The notes under the pieces are model-generated. The model saw only the letters and a list, made by a program, of their open reading frames with translations, was not told the DNA's origin and did not search any database. The position numbers and the translations under genes are program-made. 64,000 bases of DNA from Paenibacillus_T sp033239625 (lineage in GTDB: Bacteria > Bacillota > Bacilli > Paenibacillales > Paenibacillaceae). The stretch is from the NCBI RefSeq assembly GCF_033239625.1, contig NZ_BTCK01000026.1, forward strand, positions 1-64,000, read 5' to 3'. This document shows positions 9,546 through 19,168 of this stretch, piece after piece (the first letter of the stretch is position 1; every line of letters begins with the position of its first letter).

Positions 9546-9596
9546 AAAAGCCGCTAAACTAGGCGCATTCCGCGCAATTAGTTTAGTGGCTTTTAT
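9546..9596 (+). terminator. Intrinsic terminator of the pyr operon
   Basis: A perfect 16-bp stem, AAAAGCCGCTAAACTA at 9546-9561 against its near complement at 9579-9594, surrounds a short loop. The A-rich and T-rich edges make it potentially bidirectional. Confidence 0.85.
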
Positions 9597-9743
9597 AATT
9601 TTCTAAGCATTTTTGCTTATTTTCGTTGTTTATGCTTTTTCTTCTAATTATCCGAAAATGTTTCGCCGATAAGATGGGTATCAGTCATGTGAAGCCGTGC
9701 TCTGACAACTAGAAGATTGGCGAAGAGGAAGGGAAGATGTGTT

Positions 9744-11465
9744 ATGAAATTAGGATTTCGCACGAAAGTAATTGGTTTGATTTCGATTCCATTCTTACTG
9801 TATATTGGGACGTCGATTTATTACCCTCTGTACGTCAATTCGACTGTCGATAAGCTGAAGGAGCAGCTATACGTCACCTCTTATTCAGCTAACAACGAAA
9901 TCATGAACGCCGACCGCGACGTCTATCAGGCGTTATCCGCTTATACATTTATCGATATGGGCAATCCTTCAGGTAAAGAAAGAGAAGATGCGATAAAAGA
10001 TTACGAAGAAAACATCAAACAAGCGAATGACCGCATGGCCCATGCTCGTCAGTTGATCGAACAGGCAGGACTTATGAATATTACCGAACAGGGCTCCGAT
10101 CGTCCGGTATCGGCATTGTTCAAAGATTTTGCCGATGGATTTAACGCTTGGGCAGAAGGGACCGGCCAGACACTCAAAGATGGCAAGCATGGGAGTGGTG
10201 AATTGTACGCGTTGTTCACACAAGGCAGGTCTGGAATCGACGTCATTGGCAATATTCTTGATCAGTATGCGTTAGAATCACTTCAGCGGATTGATAAAGA
10301 AAACAGTGATTCACAGCAATCGGCGCTTATTGCAGCGGGAATTATTATCGTGGTGGTAGGTATTCTCATGTATGTTGTCATGCGTCGTCTCAGCCAATCG
10401 GTTCGCAGCGCTGCCTCTAAGACGTCTCGAATTATGCAAGGCGACTTGACGGTGGAATCGGAATTGCAGTACAGCTCAGATGAGATTGGCACGATTCTCA
10501 AGAGCACGGACGCTATGATCGGCAACCTGAAGTCGATGATCGGCGGCATTGTTGACAATGCAGGCAGAGTTGCGGACTCCTCCGTCACGCTTAATACGGC
10601 ATCGCGTGAAACAGCTGCATCTGCCAGCCACATCGCCGAGCATATTCAAGAAGTGACGAGCGGTACGGAAGTGCAGGCAAGAGGCGCGGAAGAAACAGCT
10701 CGCGCGATCGAGGAGATGGCAATCGGAATCGCCCGCATTGCTGAGAATACGTCGGAGATGGCATCGCAATCGACAGACACTTCCTCCTATGCTTCAGAAG
10801 GCCGTAACTCACTGGATCATATGATTGGGCAGATGCATGAGATGAAGGTTATTCTTAACCGATTGTCGCAGTCGATTCAGACGCTGGAGAATCATTCGGG
10901 TACGATCGGCAAAATCGCGGATGAAATTACGGCGTTTGCTTCGCAGACGAACATTCTCTCGCTTAACGCTTCGATCGAAGCGGCGCGTGCAGGCGAACAT
11001 GGCAAAGGATTTGCCGTCGTCGCGGGCGAAATTCGTAAATTGGCGGAGCAATCGTTCCATTCTGCGGATAACATCCGAGAGCTCGTAACGGCAACGATGG
11101 CAGATATCTCTGGTGCATCGACCTCGATGAGCGAGACGCTGGTAGAAGTTGAGAAGAGCAGCAAGACGATTGAAGTGCTCGATGATCAATTCATGCGAAT
11201 CGCGAGTGCAATCGAGCGAGTATCCGAACAGCTGCAGGAAAACTCCGCAATCGCCGAGCAAATGTCGGCAAGCGCGGAGCAGGTGAGCGCATCGATGGAG
11301 ATGTCGAAGCATGCAGCAGCAGATAATCTGGGCAAAATCCAATCGGTTGCAGCAGCAACCGAAGAACAACTTGCGCTCATGGGCAGCATGGCGGAATCGG
11401 CCAAGCAGCTTCAAGAAATCGTAAGCGAGCTGACGAGCGCCGTCTCGCACTTTAAAGTGAAGTAA
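9744..11465 (+). CDS. Methyl-accepting chemotaxis protein
   Basis: A transmembrane chemoreceptor that signals to CheA/CheW. The protein is 573 aa from the ATG at 9744 (ribosome binding site GGAAGGGA at 9727-9734; an in-frame TTG at 9717 is less likely). TM1 spans about residues 8-26, followed by an extracytoplasmic helical sensor region to about 190. TM2 spans about 192-212, then comes a HAMP linker and a long MA signalling coiled coil. The conserved hairpin tip near residues 395-425 includes QTNILSLNASIEAARAGEHG. It is monocistronic with its own terminator. The ligand cannot be read from sequence. Confidence 0.93.
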   Translation: MKLGFRTKVIGLISIPFLLYIGTSIYYPLYVNSTVDKLKEQLYVTSYSANNEIMNADRDVYQALSAYTFIDMGNPSGKEREDAIKDYEENIKQANDRMAHARQLIEQAGLMNITEQGSDRPVSALFKDFADGFNAWAEGTGQTLKDGKHGSGELYALFTQGRSGIDVIGNILDQYALESLQRIDKENSDSQQSALIAAGIIIVVVGILMYVVMRRLSQSVRSAASKTSRIMQGDLTVESELQYSSDEIGTILKSTDAMIGNLKSMIGGIVDNAGRVADSSVTLNTASRETAASASHIAEHIQEVTSGTEVQARGAEETARAIEEMAIGIARIAENTSEMASQSTDTSSYASEGRNSLDHMIGQMHEMKVILNRLSQSIQTLENHSGTIGKIADEITAFASQTNILSLNASIEAARAGEHGKGFAVVAGEIRKLAEQSFHSADNIRELVTATMADISGASTSMSETLVEVEKSSKTIEVLDDQFMRIASAIERVSEQLQENSAIAEQMSASAEQVSASMEMSKHAAADNLGKIQSVAAATEEQLALMGSMAESAKQLQEIVSELTSAVSHFKVK

Positions 11466-11527
11466 ATCGTTATTAACTTATAGAATGTAGATTAAGATCT
11501 CTTCATATTTCTCTTGCCAAACCTCAC

Positions 11528-11567
11528 AAGAAATCAAGTTGCCCAGCAACGTTGATTTCTTTTTTTT
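11528..11567 (+). terminator. Intrinsic terminator after the chemoreceptor gene
   Basis: AGAAATCAA-GTTG pairs with CAAC-(G)-TTGATTTCT and is followed by a run of T residues. The rest of the 11466-11773 gap holds no gene. It is AT-rich toward 11650-11740 and presumably contains the promoter of the downstream operon, but no clear -35/-10 pair stands out. Confidence 0.85.
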
Positions 11568-11773
11568 CGCTCGAATACGATAGCTTAGCCCCATAAAGAC
11601 AAGCAATTCACAGCATGCAAGGCCTACACACGCCTCTGTTTCACTGCCGTCTAGAGATGTAGAACTTTTTTAGGAAAATTATCGTAATCCAGCGTAACTT
11701 TTCTTCCAATGCTTCCGTCTATAGGATAAATGAGAAAAATGAAAAAAGGATAGGCGGAGGTGACCACCCCTCT

Positions 11774-12631
11774 ATGGGTTTATTGACCACATGGAAATCG
11801 AAATCAAAAACGAAACAAGCGAAGAACAATTCCACTCCGCAAGAGACGTCCGAAGGCGAATTAGCGCAGCATGAAATCGCCGTTTCGTCTGACAGCCTCG
11901 TGGAGCAGGAGGCAACGGGCGAGCTCGCAGCCGTCCCGAAGAACAGAAGAGTCGTATCGACTGAACCCATCATGACGGTCAGCGGCGTTGAACGAACGTT
12001 CAGCGTAGGCGGTCAGCCGCTTCATGTTCTGAAGGGCATTACCATGCAGGTGCTTCCAAGTCAGTTAGTCATGCTTAGAGGCCGCTCGGGCTCTGGCAAG
12101 ACAACGCTGCTGAATATGCTAGGGGGGTTAGACCAGCCGAGCAAAGGCGAGATCTGGTTCGATGGCAGGCCATTTCACGAACTTGGCGACAATGACAGGA
12201 CGAAGGTTCGAAGGATGGAGATCGGCTTTATTTTCCAAGCCTATGCGTTAATGCCGCTTCTGTCCGCTTGGGAGAATGTAGAGCTGTCGCTTCGTATGGC
12301 CGGCGTGCCGAAGAGAGAATGGAAGGAACGGGTAGCTCATTGCTTGCGGCTCGTCGGATTGGAGAAGCGGATGCATCATCGTCCGTTCGAGCTATCCGGC
12401 GGCGAACAGCAGCGGGTTGCGATCGCCAAAGCAATTGCGCATCGACCGAAGCTGCTGCTCGCCGATGAGCCGACAGCGGAGCTTGATTCACAGATGTCCG
12501 CGCAAATCATGGCAGTTTTCCAAACAATTATCGCAACAGAACAAGTAACTATATGCATGACAACGCATGATCCTACAATTTTGGAGGTTGCCGACCATGT
12601 TTACGAAATGGTGGATGGAAAGTTTATTTAA
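11774..12631 (+). CDS. ABC transporter ATP-binding protein (MacB/LolD type) with charged N-terminal extension
   Basis: ATPase of a MacB/FtsX-type ABC system. The 285-aa protein has Walker A GRSGSGKT at residues 103-110, the Q-loop IFQAYALMP, the signature LSGGEQQRVAIAKA and Walker B LLLADEPTAELD. The first ~65 residues form a charged, low-complexity extension rich in K, S and E; most LolD-like ATPases lack it. GGAGGTG lies at 11756-11762. The 3' end overlaps the next gene by 35 nt, so they form an operon. The partner permease is the FtsX-like protein at 13671. Confidence 0.9.
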   Translation: MGLLTTWKSKSKTKQAKNNSTPQETSEGELAQHEIAVSSDSLVEQEATGELAAVPKNRRVVSTEPIMTVSGVERTFSVGGQPLHVLKGITMQVLPSQLVMLRGRSGSGKTTLLNMLGGLDQPSKGEIWFDGRPFHELGDNDRTKVRRMEIGFIFQAYALMPLLSAWENVELSLRMAGVPKREWKERVAHCLRLVGLEKRMHHRPFELSGGEQQRVAIAKAIAHRPKLLLADEPTAELDSQMSAQIMAVFQTIIATEQVTICMTTHDPTILEVADHVYEMVDGKFI

Positions 12632-13667
12632 GCGGAGCGCGGCAGTCGTGCTCAGCTTATCCCTATTAACGGCGGGAGGCTGCGGGTTGCTGCCGAAGGA
12701 ACAGGAGGAAGAACAGCTGCCGGCAATTACGCCGCCTACGATATCGAAGAAGCCGGAATATGAAGTGTCGACGGCAACGCTCGAGACGAAAGTCTCGTCC
12801 GTCGGCAAGGTTATTTCGATGCAGGAGGAGACGTTGTACTTCACGCTCAATGAGAAGAGGCTGAAGGAGTTGTACGTGAAGATCGGTCAAGATGTGAAGG
12901 CTGGCGATCCGATCGCTGAGCTGGATGTGGACGATCTTCAGAAGCAGCTGCGAACGAAGAAGCTCGACTTCCGCCGACAAGAATCGAAGATGAAAGAGAC
13001 GCTGCGAACGAAGGATGAGATGGATCCGGTCGATTTCGAAGAGGCGGTCATTACGTTTGAGGAAGGGCGTCAAGCGCTGACGGATTTGCAGGAAGAGATT
13101 GATAAGGCGGTGCTTACGGCTCCTTTCACTGGCAAAATCGTCTCGTTGAACGTCCAGAAGGGCGACGAGATCAAGGCCTATCAGGCAATCGCAATCGTGG
13201 CGGATACAGCTCAGCTGACAGCTGCCGCGAAGCTGACCAAGGATCAGCTCGCGAAAGTGTCGCTCGGCATGGAGGTCCTTGCCGACATTAACGGCATCGG
13301 TCAAGTGAAGGGCGTCGTCAAGCAGCTGCCGCTTCCGGCCTCGACGGATGACAACGGGCAGAATGGCCAAGGCGGCCAGCAGAAGCCGGAGCGTCCGGAA
13401 GATTTTCTAATCGTTCAACTGTCGAAGATGCCTAAAGGGCTGCAGAGGGGAACGCCGCTGTCGCTTAACATTATAGTGAATCGCAAGGAGAACGCTGTCG
13501 TCATCCCGCTGTCCGCGCTGCGCAGCATCGGCGCCCGCCAATATGTGCAGGTTGTCGAGGCAGACGGATCCAAACGCGAGGTTGACGTCGAGGTCGGCCA
13601 ACAAACTTCTACCGAAGCGGAAATCCTGAAAGGATTGACACCGGGACAGAAAGTCGTAGGTCGATAA
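12597..13667 (+). CDS. Periplasmic-adaptor-like lipoprotein (HlyD/MFP family) of the ABC system
   Basis: Membrane-fusion-type subunit of about 356 aa. A signal peptide ends in LLTAGGC, a plausible lipobox, so it is probably anchored on the outer face of the membrane. It has a biotinyl-lipoyl-like half (VKIGQDVKAGDPIAELD), a short coiled coil (about residues 115-165), the second lipoyl half (LTAPFTGKIVSLNVQKGDEI) and a beta-barrel segment. The ATG at 12597 is preferred because GGAGG lies at 12583-12587. It lies between an ATPase and a large permease, as in MacA/YknX-type operons. Cargo is unknown. Confidence 0.85.
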   Translation: MFTKWWMESLFKRSAAVVLSLSLLTAGGCGLLPKEQEEEQLPAITPPTISKKPEYEVSTATLETKVSSVGKVISMQEETLYFTLNEKRLKELYVKIGQDVKAGDPIAELDVDDLQKQLRTKKLDFRRQESKMKETLRTKDEMDPVDFEEAVITFEEGRQALTDLQEEIDKAVLTAPFTGKIVSLNVQKGDEIKAYQAIAIVADTAQLTAAAKLTKDQLAKVSLGMEVLADINGIGQVKGVVKQLPLPASTDDNGQNGQGGQQKPERPEDFLIVQLSKMPKGLQRGTPLSLNIIVNRKENAVVIPLSALRSIGARQYVQVVEADGSKREVDVEVGQQTSTEAEILKGLTPGQKVVGR

Positions 13668-13670
13668 GCT

Positions 13671-16586
13671 ATGGGGATCCCGTTGTTTCGGTTTCTGTAT
13701 CGCAAAATGTGGAACACTCGCTGGCTGACGCTCAGCACGTTCGCCGGACTGATCATTGCGGTCGCGTTCACGACGAGCATTCCGATGTACGCCGATGGGG
13801 CGCTGAAGCGCGTTGTCGCGCAATCGCTGCAAGAGAAGAGCGCCGGTCTGCCAGCAGGTTCGCTGCTCATTCGCAATCAAGCAGCAGCGGGAACGCAGAC
13901 GGATCTATCGGCGCTCACTGACGTAGACCGATATATTCATGAGGATGTACCAAAGAAAGTCGGATTCCCGGTTTCAACCGATGTTCGCACTTATTCCATT
14001 CGCAGCAGCGAGGTTGTGCCTGTCGATATTACGAAGGTCGATCCGAGCCGTGTACGCCAATTGGCGCTGATGACGATGTCAGGTTTGGAAGACAAGGTGG
14101 ATCTGACGCAAGGCAGATGGTTCGTTGATTCGGCCAACAACAGCGGCGACGGCGTCATTGAAGCCGTCATGCTGGAGGAAGCCATGTTCCGCAACGATGT
14201 TCATATCGATGATGAGTTCGAATATCCCGTCTACGGCGGTCTCGATCTAACGCTGAAGGTGAAGATCGTCGGTGCATTCAAGCCGAAGTCGGATACCGAT
14301 CCGTATTGGTACCAAGGCATTGAAGGTCTGGTAAGCGGTCTTCTTGTCGGCGATAAGACGATGGTCGATGGGCTGATGGGGCAGCAGCATATCCCGCTGC
14401 ATACGGCCAACTGGTACTATGCTTTTGATCTAAGAGAGATTGCAACAAGCCAGCTGTCGCCGCTCAGCAAGACGCTGGAGCGAATGAACATCGACTTGTA
14501 TCAGCATATGAAGGATACGAAGATCGAGATCTCATTCGCATCGACGCTCTCGGAGTTCCGCAAGCAGAGCATCCAGCTGCAAACGCTGCTGTTCACGCTG
14601 GCGGCGCCGATGATTGCGATGGTATTCTTCTTCATCGCGATGAACGCTAGGCAATCGCTCGATAAGCAGCGCTCCGATATTAGCGTCCTTCGCAGCCGCG
14701 GTGCGAAGACGAAGCAGATCATTCTTATTTATTTGCTCGAAGGATTGTTGCTAGGTGTGCTGGCGCTTGCTATCGGCCCGTTCTTAGGCTGGTTCATGGC
14801 GAAGAGCATAGGCTCGGCGAACGGCTTCCTGACCTTCGTCGACCGTAAGTCGATCCCGGTCGGCTTCACGATGGATGCCATCATTGCCGGTGGTGCGGCA
14901 GTCGTGCTCGCGATTCTCGCGACCGTCATTCCAGCCATCAGCTATGCACGGATGTCCATCGTCGTTTATAAGCAGCAGATGGCACGTTCCGATCGCAGGC
15001 CGGTATGGCAGCGCTGGTTCTTGGATGTAGCGCTGCTCGGCGTTGCGGGGTATGGCTGGTACTTGTTCAATGAGCGGCAAATGATTTCGTTCAAGACCGG
15101 TATGACGACAGACCAGCTGAACGTACAGCCGTTTCTGTTCTTCGTACCCGCCATTGCCATATTCGCATTGGGACTATTCTTCCTGCGCATATTCCCTTGG
15201 CTGCTAAGATTGTTCAACTGGCTCGGCCGCAAGCTGCTGCCGGTGCCGCTCTATCTGACGCTCGTGCAGCTGTCACGTTCGTCCAAAGGCTATTATCCGC
15301 TTATGATTTTGCTCATATTGACACTCGGACTTGGTGTGTATAACGCATCTGCGGCACGTACGATTGATCTCAACTCGACCGAACGCACGCAGTACAAATA
15401 CGGAACAGACGTTATTATGCAGACGGTCTGGGAGGGTACAGCCGAAGTCAGCATCACCGACAACAGCAATAACGGCGGTGGAGGTCAAGGCGGCGAAGGC
15501 GGCGGTCAAGGCGGCGGTCAAGGCGGCAGCGGTGGAGGTCAAGGCGGAGGCGGCGGACAATCCGGCGGGGGTAACACGCCGACGCGGATCAATTATTCGG
15601 AGCCGCCGTTCCAGCTGTTCAAAGAAATGGACGGCGTAGAGGCTGCAGCACGTGTGCTGCAGACCAAAGGAAGCGTAAGGGTTGCAGACCGTTCGATCGG
15701 GCAAGGAACCTTGATGGGGATCGACAACGTCGATTTCTCGAAGGTGGCATGGTTCGGCGATGATCTGTTCCCGGTTCATCCATTCTACTACTTGCGGAAT
15801 TTAGGTTTGTTCGAGCAGGCGGCCATTATTCCGAAGTCGGTGGCAGACAAATATCAGTTGAAGCTTGGCGATACCGTTTCTGTTGGTTTGACGGACGGCG
15901 TCATTGAGTTTGCGGTCGCAGGCATCGTGCCATACTGGCCGACGCAGTATCCGGATAAGTCGCCTTTCATTATTGCGAACCTGGATTACATCTACGATCA
16001 AGTGCCGATTATTCCTTACGATGTATGGCTGAAGATGAAGCCGGGCGCTTTGGTTGGTCCGGTGATGACAGAGCTGCAGAAGCAAGGTGTGGAACTAGCA
16101 TCGGTTACAGATGCACGGACAGAGCTTCTCACGCAGTCGAAGCATCCGACGCGCGGCGGTGTGTTCGGCATCTTGAGTCTCGGCTTCCTCGTCTCGATTA
16201 TCGTCTCGCTGACGGGCTACGTGTTGTATTGGTTCTTCAATCTCTCGGGACGCGTCGTTCAGTTCGGCGTGCTTCGGGCGATGGGGCTGTCGCGCAGACA
16301 ATTGACCGGCATGCTCCTGCTCGAACAGGTATTTACGGCAGGGTTGTCGATCGGACTTGGTATCCTCATTGGCAAAATCGCAAGCTTGCTGTTCCTGCCG
16401 TTCCTGCAGACGACGGACAATGTCGAGAACTCGGTACCGCCGTTCCGAGTCGTATTCGATTCACAAGATACGAATCAGCTGTACATGGTCGTATCCGTCA
16501 TGATGGTGCTTGGCGCTATGCTGCTGCTGCTTCACATCCGCAGGCTGCGCGTTCATCAGGCAGTCAAAATGGGAGAGGAGCGGTAG
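13671..16586 (+). CDS. Large FtsX-like ABC permease with a glycine-rich insert
   Basis: A 971-aa membrane protein with a MacB-type core region, FtsX-like permease segments and extracytoplasmic domains. TM helices lie near residues 24-42, 302-325, 350-375, 405-425 and 450-465, about 490-565, and the C-terminal set begins about 840. Between residues ~600 and ~645 is a nearly pure G/Q/S low-complexity stretch, probably a flexible extracellular loop. It starts 3 nt after the adaptor stop without a strong ribosome binding site, which suggests translational coupling. It is expected to work with the two flanking ATPases. Confidence 0.87.
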   Translation: MGIPLFRFLYRKMWNTRWLTLSTFAGLIIAVAFTTSIPMYADGALKRVVAQSLQEKSAGLPAGSLLIRNQAAAGTQTDLSALTDVDRYIHEDVPKKVGFPVSTDVRTYSIRSSEVVPVDITKVDPSRVRQLALMTMSGLEDKVDLTQGRWFVDSANNSGDGVIEAVMLEEAMFRNDVHIDDEFEYPVYGGLDLTLKVKIVGAFKPKSDTDPYWYQGIEGLVSGLLVGDKTMVDGLMGQQHIPLHTANWYYAFDLREIATSQLSPLSKTLERMNIDLYQHMKDTKIEISFASTLSEFRKQSIQLQTLLFTLAAPMIAMVFFFIAMNARQSLDKQRSDISVLRSRGAKTKQIILIYLLEGLLLGVLALAIGPFLGWFMAKSIGSANGFLTFVDRKSIPVGFTMDAIIAGGAAVVLAILATVIPAISYARMSIVVYKQQMARSDRRPVWQRWFLDVALLGVAGYGWYLFNERQMISFKTGMTTDQLNVQPFLFFVPAIAIFALGLFFLRIFPWLLRLFNWLGRKLLPVPLYLTLVQLSRSSKGYYPLMILLILTLGLGVYNASAARTIDLNSTERTQYKYGTDVIMQTVWEGTAEVSITDNSNNGGGGQGGEGGGQGGGQGGSGGGQGGGGGQSGGGNTPTRINYSEPPFQLFKEMDGVEAAARVLQTKGSVRVADRSIGQGTLMGIDNVDFSKVAWFGDDLFPVHPFYYLRNLGLFEQAAIIPKSVADKYQLKLGDTVSVGLTDGVIEFAVAGIVPYWPTQYPDKSPFIIANLDYIYDQVPIIPYDVWLKMKPGALVGPVMTELQKQGVELASVTDARTELLTQSKHPTRGGVFGILSLGFLVSIIVSLTGYVLYWFFNLSGRVVQFGVLRAMGLSRRQLTGMLLLEQVFTAGLSIGLGILIGKIASLLFLPFLQTTDNVENSVPPFRVVFDSQDTNQLYMVVSVMMVLGAMLLLLHIRRLRVHQAVKMGEER

Positions 16587-16589
16587 ACG

Positions 16590-17465
16590 ATGATCGAGTG
16601 CGAAGGGCTAGTGAAAATCTACAAATCAGACGATCTCGAGGTTGTCGCCCTCCAAGGCTTGAACCTGCGGGTTGAAGATGGCGAGATGATGGCCATCATC
16701 GGCAACAGCGGCAGCGGCAAATCAACGCTGTTGAACATTCTCGGCGGACTGGACCGGCCATCGGCCGGTTCCGTCAAGGTCGGGCAGTGGGATTTGCTCA
16801 AGATTACGGAAGAGCAAATCGTCGAATATAAGCGCGATACCGTCGGGTTCATCTGGCAGAACAATGCGCGGAACCTGCTGCCGTACTTATCGGCGCTCGA
16901 GAATGTCGAGATGCCGATGATGCTTACGGGCCGCGCAGATCGCGCCTATGCGAAGCAGCTGCTCGAGTGGGTTGGGCTGAAGGAGCGCATGCATAATAAG
17001 CTCCATCAGTTATCCGGCGGCGAGCAGCAGCGCGTAGCGCTCGCCATCGCGCTGTCGAACCGGCCGAAGATGCTGCTCGCGGATGAGCCGACAGGATCGG
17101 TCGATACGCGTACGAGCGATATGATCATGGATATTTTTCGCCGGATGAATCGCGAGCTTGGAGTTACGATCGTTATCGTTACCCATGACTTGTCGCTGGC
17201 GAGCAAGGTGGACCGTGTTGTCGCAATCCGAGACGGCTTGACGAGTACAGAGTTCATTAAGCGCAATCCGAACCTGGATGAAGAAATCGCGGCCGGCGCC
17301 GCCGGACTGAAGCAGGTTCATGAGGAATACGTGGTCGTTGACCGCGTCGGCCGGTTACAAATTCCGAAGGAATATTTGACCGCGCTGAACATTAAGGATA
17401 AGGCATCGATCGAGTTTGACGGCGAACGCATCGTCATCACGCCGCCTAGAAAATTGGAGGGGTAG
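16590..17465 (+). CDS. Second ABC ATPase with a C-terminal AbrB-like tail
   Basis: The 291-aa protein has Walker A GNSGSGKS near residue 38, Q-loop FIWQNNARN, signature LSGGEQQRVALAIA near 141, Walker B LLADEPTGSVD and H-loop VTHDLS. After the ATPase fold, the last ~42 residues (from about 250) read DRVGRLQIPKEYLTALNI followed by SIEFDGERIVI. That pattern resembles the swapped-hairpin AbrB/MazE DNA-binding fold. It lies 3 nt after the permease and 5 nt before the binding protein. Pairing with the same permease as the ATPase at 11774 is inferred. The role of the tail is unknown. Confidence 0.88.
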   Translation: MIECEGLVKIYKSDDLEVVALQGLNLRVEDGEMMAIIGNSGSGKSTLLNILGGLDRPSAGSVKVGQWDLLKITEEQIVEYKRDTVGFIWQNNARNLLPYLSALENVEMPMMLTGRADRAYAKQLLEWVGLKERMHNKLHQLSGGEQQRVALAIALSNRPKMLLADEPTGSVDTRTSDMIMDIFRRMNRELGVTIVIVTHDLSLASKVDRVVAIRDGLTSTEFIKRNPNLDEEIAAGAAGLKQVHEEYVVVDRVGRLQIPKEYLTALNIKDKASIEFDGERIVITPPRKLEG

Positions 17466-17470
17466 CAAAC

Positions 17471-19072
17471 ATGGAGAAGAAACTTTGGATGAAACGAGCA
17501 GCTGCGACGACGGTCGCACTGACGATGCTCGTACCGTTAATGGCAGCATGCAGCAAGGGAGAGAAGGACAACTCGGCGGAGAAGCGGGTGCTGCGTATCG
17601 GCACGCTGTACGGCGGCAAGGACAATGAGCCTTGGTTCCGTCAGCAGTACACGGATACGTTCGAGTTCACGCATCAGAATATCGAGATTGAGATCGTTGG
17701 CGCAATCAACAATGACGATCAACGTTTCCAGACGTACGATCCGAACAATCCGCAGAAGCAGCCGGACACGTATGAAGAGCTGAAGAAGATGTTGACGGGT
17801 CAGAACCCCGTTGACGTCGTCGTTGTCGACTATACGCAGCTGAAACGGTTGGTCCAGGACAATCTGATGCAGCAGCTGGACCCGCTGATCGCACAAGATA
17901 AATTCGATCTCTCAGACTATGTGCCAACCGTATTGGACGGCATCAAGCAAGTGGGCGACAACAACCTGTATGCGCTGACGCCAACGTTCAGTTCCTCCGC
18001 ACTGTTCTATAATAAGAAGCTGTTCCAAGAAGCAGGCGTTTCGGTTCCGACAGACGGTATGTTCTGGCCGGACATCGTAGACTTGGCTCGCCGCGTCTCC
18101 AAGGGCGAAGGCAAGGACCGCAAGTACGGCTTGTCGTTCAACCGCTGGCCGGGCAGCAACGGCATCTATGACGTTCAGAACTATGCAAGTACGCTGCAGC
18201 TCAAGACATGGGATGACAAGGGCGAGAAGATGCTTGTGAATACGCAAGGCTGGGTAGATGCCCTTACGGTCGTAGCAGGCCTTTATAAAGATGATATTAT
18301 TCCTGATTCCGAAGACGTCCAGAAGATGAATGAAGGCAAAGAGGGCGGCGATGCCGGCATCTACAATCCAGTCGATAACGACTGGTTCCTGAGCGGCCGA
18401 GTAGCGATGACAATCTCCGATTTCAGCTATGTGAATGAACTTACGCTTGCGAAGGATAATGCGGCTAAGATCAAAGACTTCACACCAGTGGATTGGGACG
18501 TTGTAACGGTGCCGCAGCATCAGCAGGCAGCAGGCATCGGCGGCAATATTTATTACAGCCAGCTGATGGGCATCAATGCGAAAGCGCAGAATCCGGATGA
18601 CGCTTGGGAGTTCATCAAGTTCACGAACAGCCCTGAGCTTGCGAAGCTGAAGTCGAGAAGCCAATACGAGCTGTCGTCCCGCAAATCGTTCATTAAGGCG
18701 TCTGAAAGCGCGACGCCGTTCAATATTGCAGCGTTCTATTCCCTGAAGCCTATTCCGCCTTCCACGACGGATACGGATAAACTGTACCGCGAGAAGCCAG
18801 GCATCTGGGAAGCGACGAATGCCGGCAACGATGCGTTCAACGACGTCGTCAAAGGCAACAAGACGGCGAAGGAAGCGCTCGCGGAATGGGAGACGAAGGG
18901 CAACGCGGTGCTTGAGAAGCTCAAGACGAACCCGAACGGCGGCGATGGAGGCGGCGGTGCGATCGATGTGAAGCCGCTCGCGGAAGCTGCAGGTGAAGCG
19001 ACGTCGACGGAATCATCTGAGGCGACGGAGTCGACTGAAGTAACATCATCAGATGCTGCTGTAGCAAGGTAA
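17471..19072 (+). CDS. Extracellular solute-binding lipoprotein (family 1-like)
   Basis: A 533-aa predicted lipoprotein: the signal peptide ends LVPLMAAC with the lipid cysteine at 27. The body has features of family 1 (sugar-type) binding proteins, such as an early IGTLYGG strand, VDVVVVDYTQL, FYNKKLFQEAG and NPDDAWEFIKF. The C-terminus is a Gly/Ser/Thr/Glu-rich low-complexity tail. It is the last gene of the FtsX-type operon, 5 nt after the second ATPase. No importer-type permease (MalF/MalG) is next to it, so its partner is unclear. Confidence 0.85.
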   Translation: MEKKLWMKRAAATTVALTMLVPLMAACSKGEKDNSAEKRVLRIGTLYGGKDNEPWFRQQYTDTFEFTHQNIEIEIVGAINNDDQRFQTYDPNNPQKQPDTYEELKKMLTGQNPVDVVVVDYTQLKRLVQDNLMQQLDPLIAQDKFDLSDYVPTVLDGIKQVGDNNLYALTPTFSSSALFYNKKLFQEAGVSVPTDGMFWPDIVDLARRVSKGEGKDRKYGLSFNRWPGSNGIYDVQNYASTLQLKTWDDKGEKMLVNTQGWVDALTVVAGLYKDDIIPDSEDVQKMNEGKEGGDAGIYNPVDNDWFLSGRVAMTISDFSYVNELTLAKDNAAKIKDFTPVDWDVVTVPQHQQAAGIGGNIYYSQLMGINAKAQNPDDAWEFIKFTNSPELAKLKSRSQYELSSRKSFIKASESATPFNIAAFYSLKPIPPSTTDTDKLYREKPGIWEATNAGNDAFNDVVKGNKTAKEALAEWETKGNAVLEKLKTNPNGGDGGGGAIDVKPLAEAAGEATSTESSEATESTEVTSSDAAVAR

Positions 19073-19076
19073 GGAA

Positions 19077-19117
19077 TAACCCGCAATCGCGACCATGCGA
19101 TTGCGGGTTATTTTTTT
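19077..19117 (+). terminator. Intrinsic terminator of the ABC/solute-binding operon
   Basis: A 14-bp perfect stem (TAACCCGCAATCGC / GCGATTGCGGGTTA) with a 6-nt loop is followed by seven T residues. Confidence 0.92.
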
Positions 19118-19168
19118 GGGTACATTAAGAACAACTTCTAGGTTACACATAATGTGGAGGCGATACGG

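Noticed and set aside
16025..16675. 216-codon plus-strand frame within the permease gene
   Set aside because: An Arg-rich alternate frame fully inside the FtsX permease and the following ATPase start; shadow frame.
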